Source: Thiomargarita sp.
GTDB lineage: Bacteria; Pseudomonadota; Gammaproteobacteria; Beggiatoales; Beggiatoaceae
Length of the DNA: 7,357 nucleotides
Direction: 5' to 3'
Assembly (NCBI GenBank): GCA_020721025.1
Contig: DYNO01000163.1
Location: forward strand, 1 to 7,357
In this document: positions 5,866-7,357 of the stretch, one piece after another
How the letters are laid out: each line of letters begins with the position of its first letter
How positions within the stretch are numbered: position 1 is the stretch's first letter
Program-made: the position numbers and the translations under genes
Notes under the pieces: model-generated
What the model saw: the letters and a program-made list of their open reading frames with translations, nothing else
What the model was told of the DNA's origin: nothing
Databases searched by the model: none

Positions 5866-7332
5866 ATGAAAATATCAAGGCTGATGACCTTAATTATCCT
5901 TGGTTTTAGCGTAAACGGTGCGCTGGGCAAACAAATCAATCAACAAGAAGAATTAAACCCTTTGTTGCAGATGACCCTAGAACAATTGATGCAAGTCACG
6001 GTTACTATCGCTTCTAAAACTGAACAAACGGTTGCTCAAGCACCTTCTTCGGTCACTGTGTTTACCCGTAGCCAAATTGATGCTTTGGGGATGACTACGT
6101 TGGATGAATTACTGAATTACATGGCAGGCACTCAAATGCTGTTTGATGTGGTGCCCAACGGGCCATCCAGCCACACCTCAGTGCGTGGATCGGTTGGATT
6201 TGGCAATGATGTGTTGTATCAACTCAATGGGCAACGTTTGAACAACTACCACAGCAATGCTGCCAACATGATTTATCGTCGTATTTCTTTGAACAATGTG
6301 GAAAAAATAGAAGTCATCCGCGGGCAGGGATCAGCACTGTACGGTTCCGGCGCATTTGCAGGAGTTGTCAATATCATCACCACCGATGCTAACCACAATT
6401 ATAATGAGGTGACGGTGGAAGCGGGAGAAAATCAGAGTATTCGGGCTGCCGCCAATTTTAGCCATAACACTGGGAAATGGGGAATCGCCGTCTCTGCCCA
6501 AACCATGAGCGATGATGGTCAAAGCTATTCAGGGTTGTATGATCGCTTCAATCGCACCGGCGGCAATGCCCATGACCCCCGGCACGGTCACGACCTGATG
6601 TTGACCGCGAATTATGGTAACTTGAAGTTTAGCGTCCTCAACACGGCATACAAAACTGAAGATTACTACCTCTTCCGTGGCGGTCTCAGTCCTCGCAATT
6701 ATTTGAAAACCGGCTCAACCCTCTTCGATCTTAGCTATCAGCATCAGATTGGCACTTCCTTGAAAGGTCATTACCGTCTAGGGATGCAGCAGGGTAAAGT
6801 AGATGGTGCAACCTTAAGCGGGTTGGGTAATAGTGTTCCGTTCCCACAAAATGATGTGTTGGTTGGACCGGATTTTGAACACAATATGCACAACGGCGAA
6901 GCCTATTGGGTCTGGGAGGCACATCCCGCACACACGTTGACCTTTGGTTTCAATCGCGAGGAAGCAAATTCTCCACGCGCCTACACTCAGTCCAATTATA
7001 ATCTCTTTGCTGGGTTTCAGCCTTTCCCGTATTTAAGCGTGGTTACTCCACTACTTTCAGGAAAACGCTTGGTAGCAGACGAAAAGGTGGTTATCAACGG
7101 GCTATTTGTCCAAGACGAATGGCGTGTCAATGATACTTGGTATCTGACTACCGGTTTGCGTTATGACGACTACAATCTATCAGACAGTGTGTTCAGTCCC
7201 AGAGTGGCACTGGTGTATCGCGCCAACGAGTTGGAGGTTTTTAAGCTACTGTATGGTCAGGTATTTAATGCACCTTCACTGACTGCGTTATACAACACCA
7301 CCGACGGTAACCCAAATATAGAACCGGTTTGA
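5866..7332 (+). CDS. TonB-dependent outer-membrane receptor, frame-interrupted and partial
   Basis: This is an outer-membrane beta-barrel receptor for active uptake of a scarce ligand, driven by TonB-ExbB-ExbD. From the ATG at 5866 (good GGAG upstream) there is a signal peptide (MKISRLMTLIILGFSVNGALG), then LEQLMQVTVTIASKTEQ, a possible TonB-box region. The plug (about 50-172) has APSSVTVFT, VRGSVGFGNDVLYQLNGQRL (from 106) and IRGQGSALYGSGAFAGVVNIIT (split here as IRGQGSALYGSG, from 151, then AFAGVVNIIT). Barrel strands follow, including FVQDEWRV, GLRYDDY and SPRVALVYR. The frame stops at TGA 7330-7332, just after GNPNIEP, a motif usually followed by about 150-200 further residues ending in an aromatic. 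The +1 frame continues plausibly to the window end. It is therefore frameshifted or damaged by sequencing error, and also cut by the window. The ligand (siderophore, cobalamin, metal or other) cannot be read from the sequence. Confidence 0.88.
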   Translation: MKISRLMTLIILGFSVNGALGKQINQQEELNPLLQMTLEQLMQVTVTIASKTEQTVAQAPSSVTVFTRSQIDALGMTTLDELLNYMAGTQMLFDVVPNGPSSHTSVRGSVGFGNDVLYQLNGQRLNNYHSNAANMIYRRISLNNVEKIEVIRGQGSALYGSGAFAGVVNIITTDANHNYNEVTVEAGENQSIRAAANFSHNTGKWGIAVSAQTMSDDGQSYSGLYDRFNRTGGNAHDPRHGHDLMLTANYGNLKFSVLNTAYKTEDYYLFRGGLSPRNYLKTGSTLFDLSYQHQIGTSLKGHYRLGMQQGKVDGATLSGLGNSVPFPQNDVLVGPDFEHNMHNGEAYWVWEAHPAHTLTFGFNREEANSPRAYTQSNYNLFAGFQPFPYLSVVTPLLSGKRLVADEKVVINGLFVQDEWRVNDTWYLTTGLRYDDYNLSDSVFSPRVALVYRANELEVFKLLYGQVFNAPSLTALYNTTDGNPNIEPV

Positions 7333-7357
7333 CATCTTTAAAACCGAAGTTTATACC
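7324..7357 (+). other. Apparent frameshift and +1-frame continuation of the receptor
   Basis: After codons GAA CCG (7321-7326) the original frame gives GTT TGA. From 7328 the next frame reads FDIFKTEVYT to the last base with no stop. Receptors of this class usually read GNPN-x-x-PE followed by a strand with T-x-E-[LV]-x-Y-like spacing, so this continuation fits. A net change of one inserted base or an equivalent deletion near 7326-7330 would explain it. Confidence 0.6.

Overview
The window looks like a piece of a chromosome from a gammaproteobacterium of moderate-to-low GC. The best guess is a sulfur-oxidising Thiotrichales/Beggiatoa-type lineage, judged only from protein style and base composition, so the genus is low confidence. 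All seven recognisable genes lie on the + strand. No rRNA, tRNA, CRISPR array or complete insertion sequence is visible.

Left part (145-1449): a conserved but functionally unassigned protein with a degenerate nucleotidyltransferase-like motif runs directly into modB, the molybdate ABC permease (TAA immediately followed by ATG). ModB is an orphan here. Neither modA nor modC is present, but the modB stop overlaps an ATG followed by a short duplicated ModC-like start (M-F-E-L-S) that soon stops. This suggests that a downstream modC has been lost. A gene-free 437-base stretch (1450-1886) follows. It holds a 17-base direct repeat, a candidate extended -10 promoter, and an AT-rich block with nested inverted repeats.

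Middle (1887-4732): an inner-membrane-anchored SPOR-type protein with a long Pro/Ala-rich periplasmic linker and an unusual in-frame 48-base tandem duplication inside its C-terminal domain. Next comes a 206-base intergenic region with a TTGACA box overlapping a 17-base perfect palindrome. After it lies a two-gene unit: a single-domain CheY-like response regulator, then 3 bases later a metallo-beta-lactamase-fold hydrolase with all metal ligands. The receiver may control the hydrolase, either directly or through shared signalling.

Right part (4839-7357): a BatB-like von Willebrand factor A membrane protein, without its usual MoxR/DUF58/BatD partners, is followed 25 bases later by a TonB-dependent outer-membrane receptor. 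The receptor frame is interrupted by TGA at 7330-7332, and its protein sequence appears to continue in the +1 frame to the window edge.

A recurring theme is small in-frame tandem duplications: 7 aa in the first gene, 16 aa in the SPOR protein, 4 aa in the response-regulator tail, and the 29-base-period repeat after modB.
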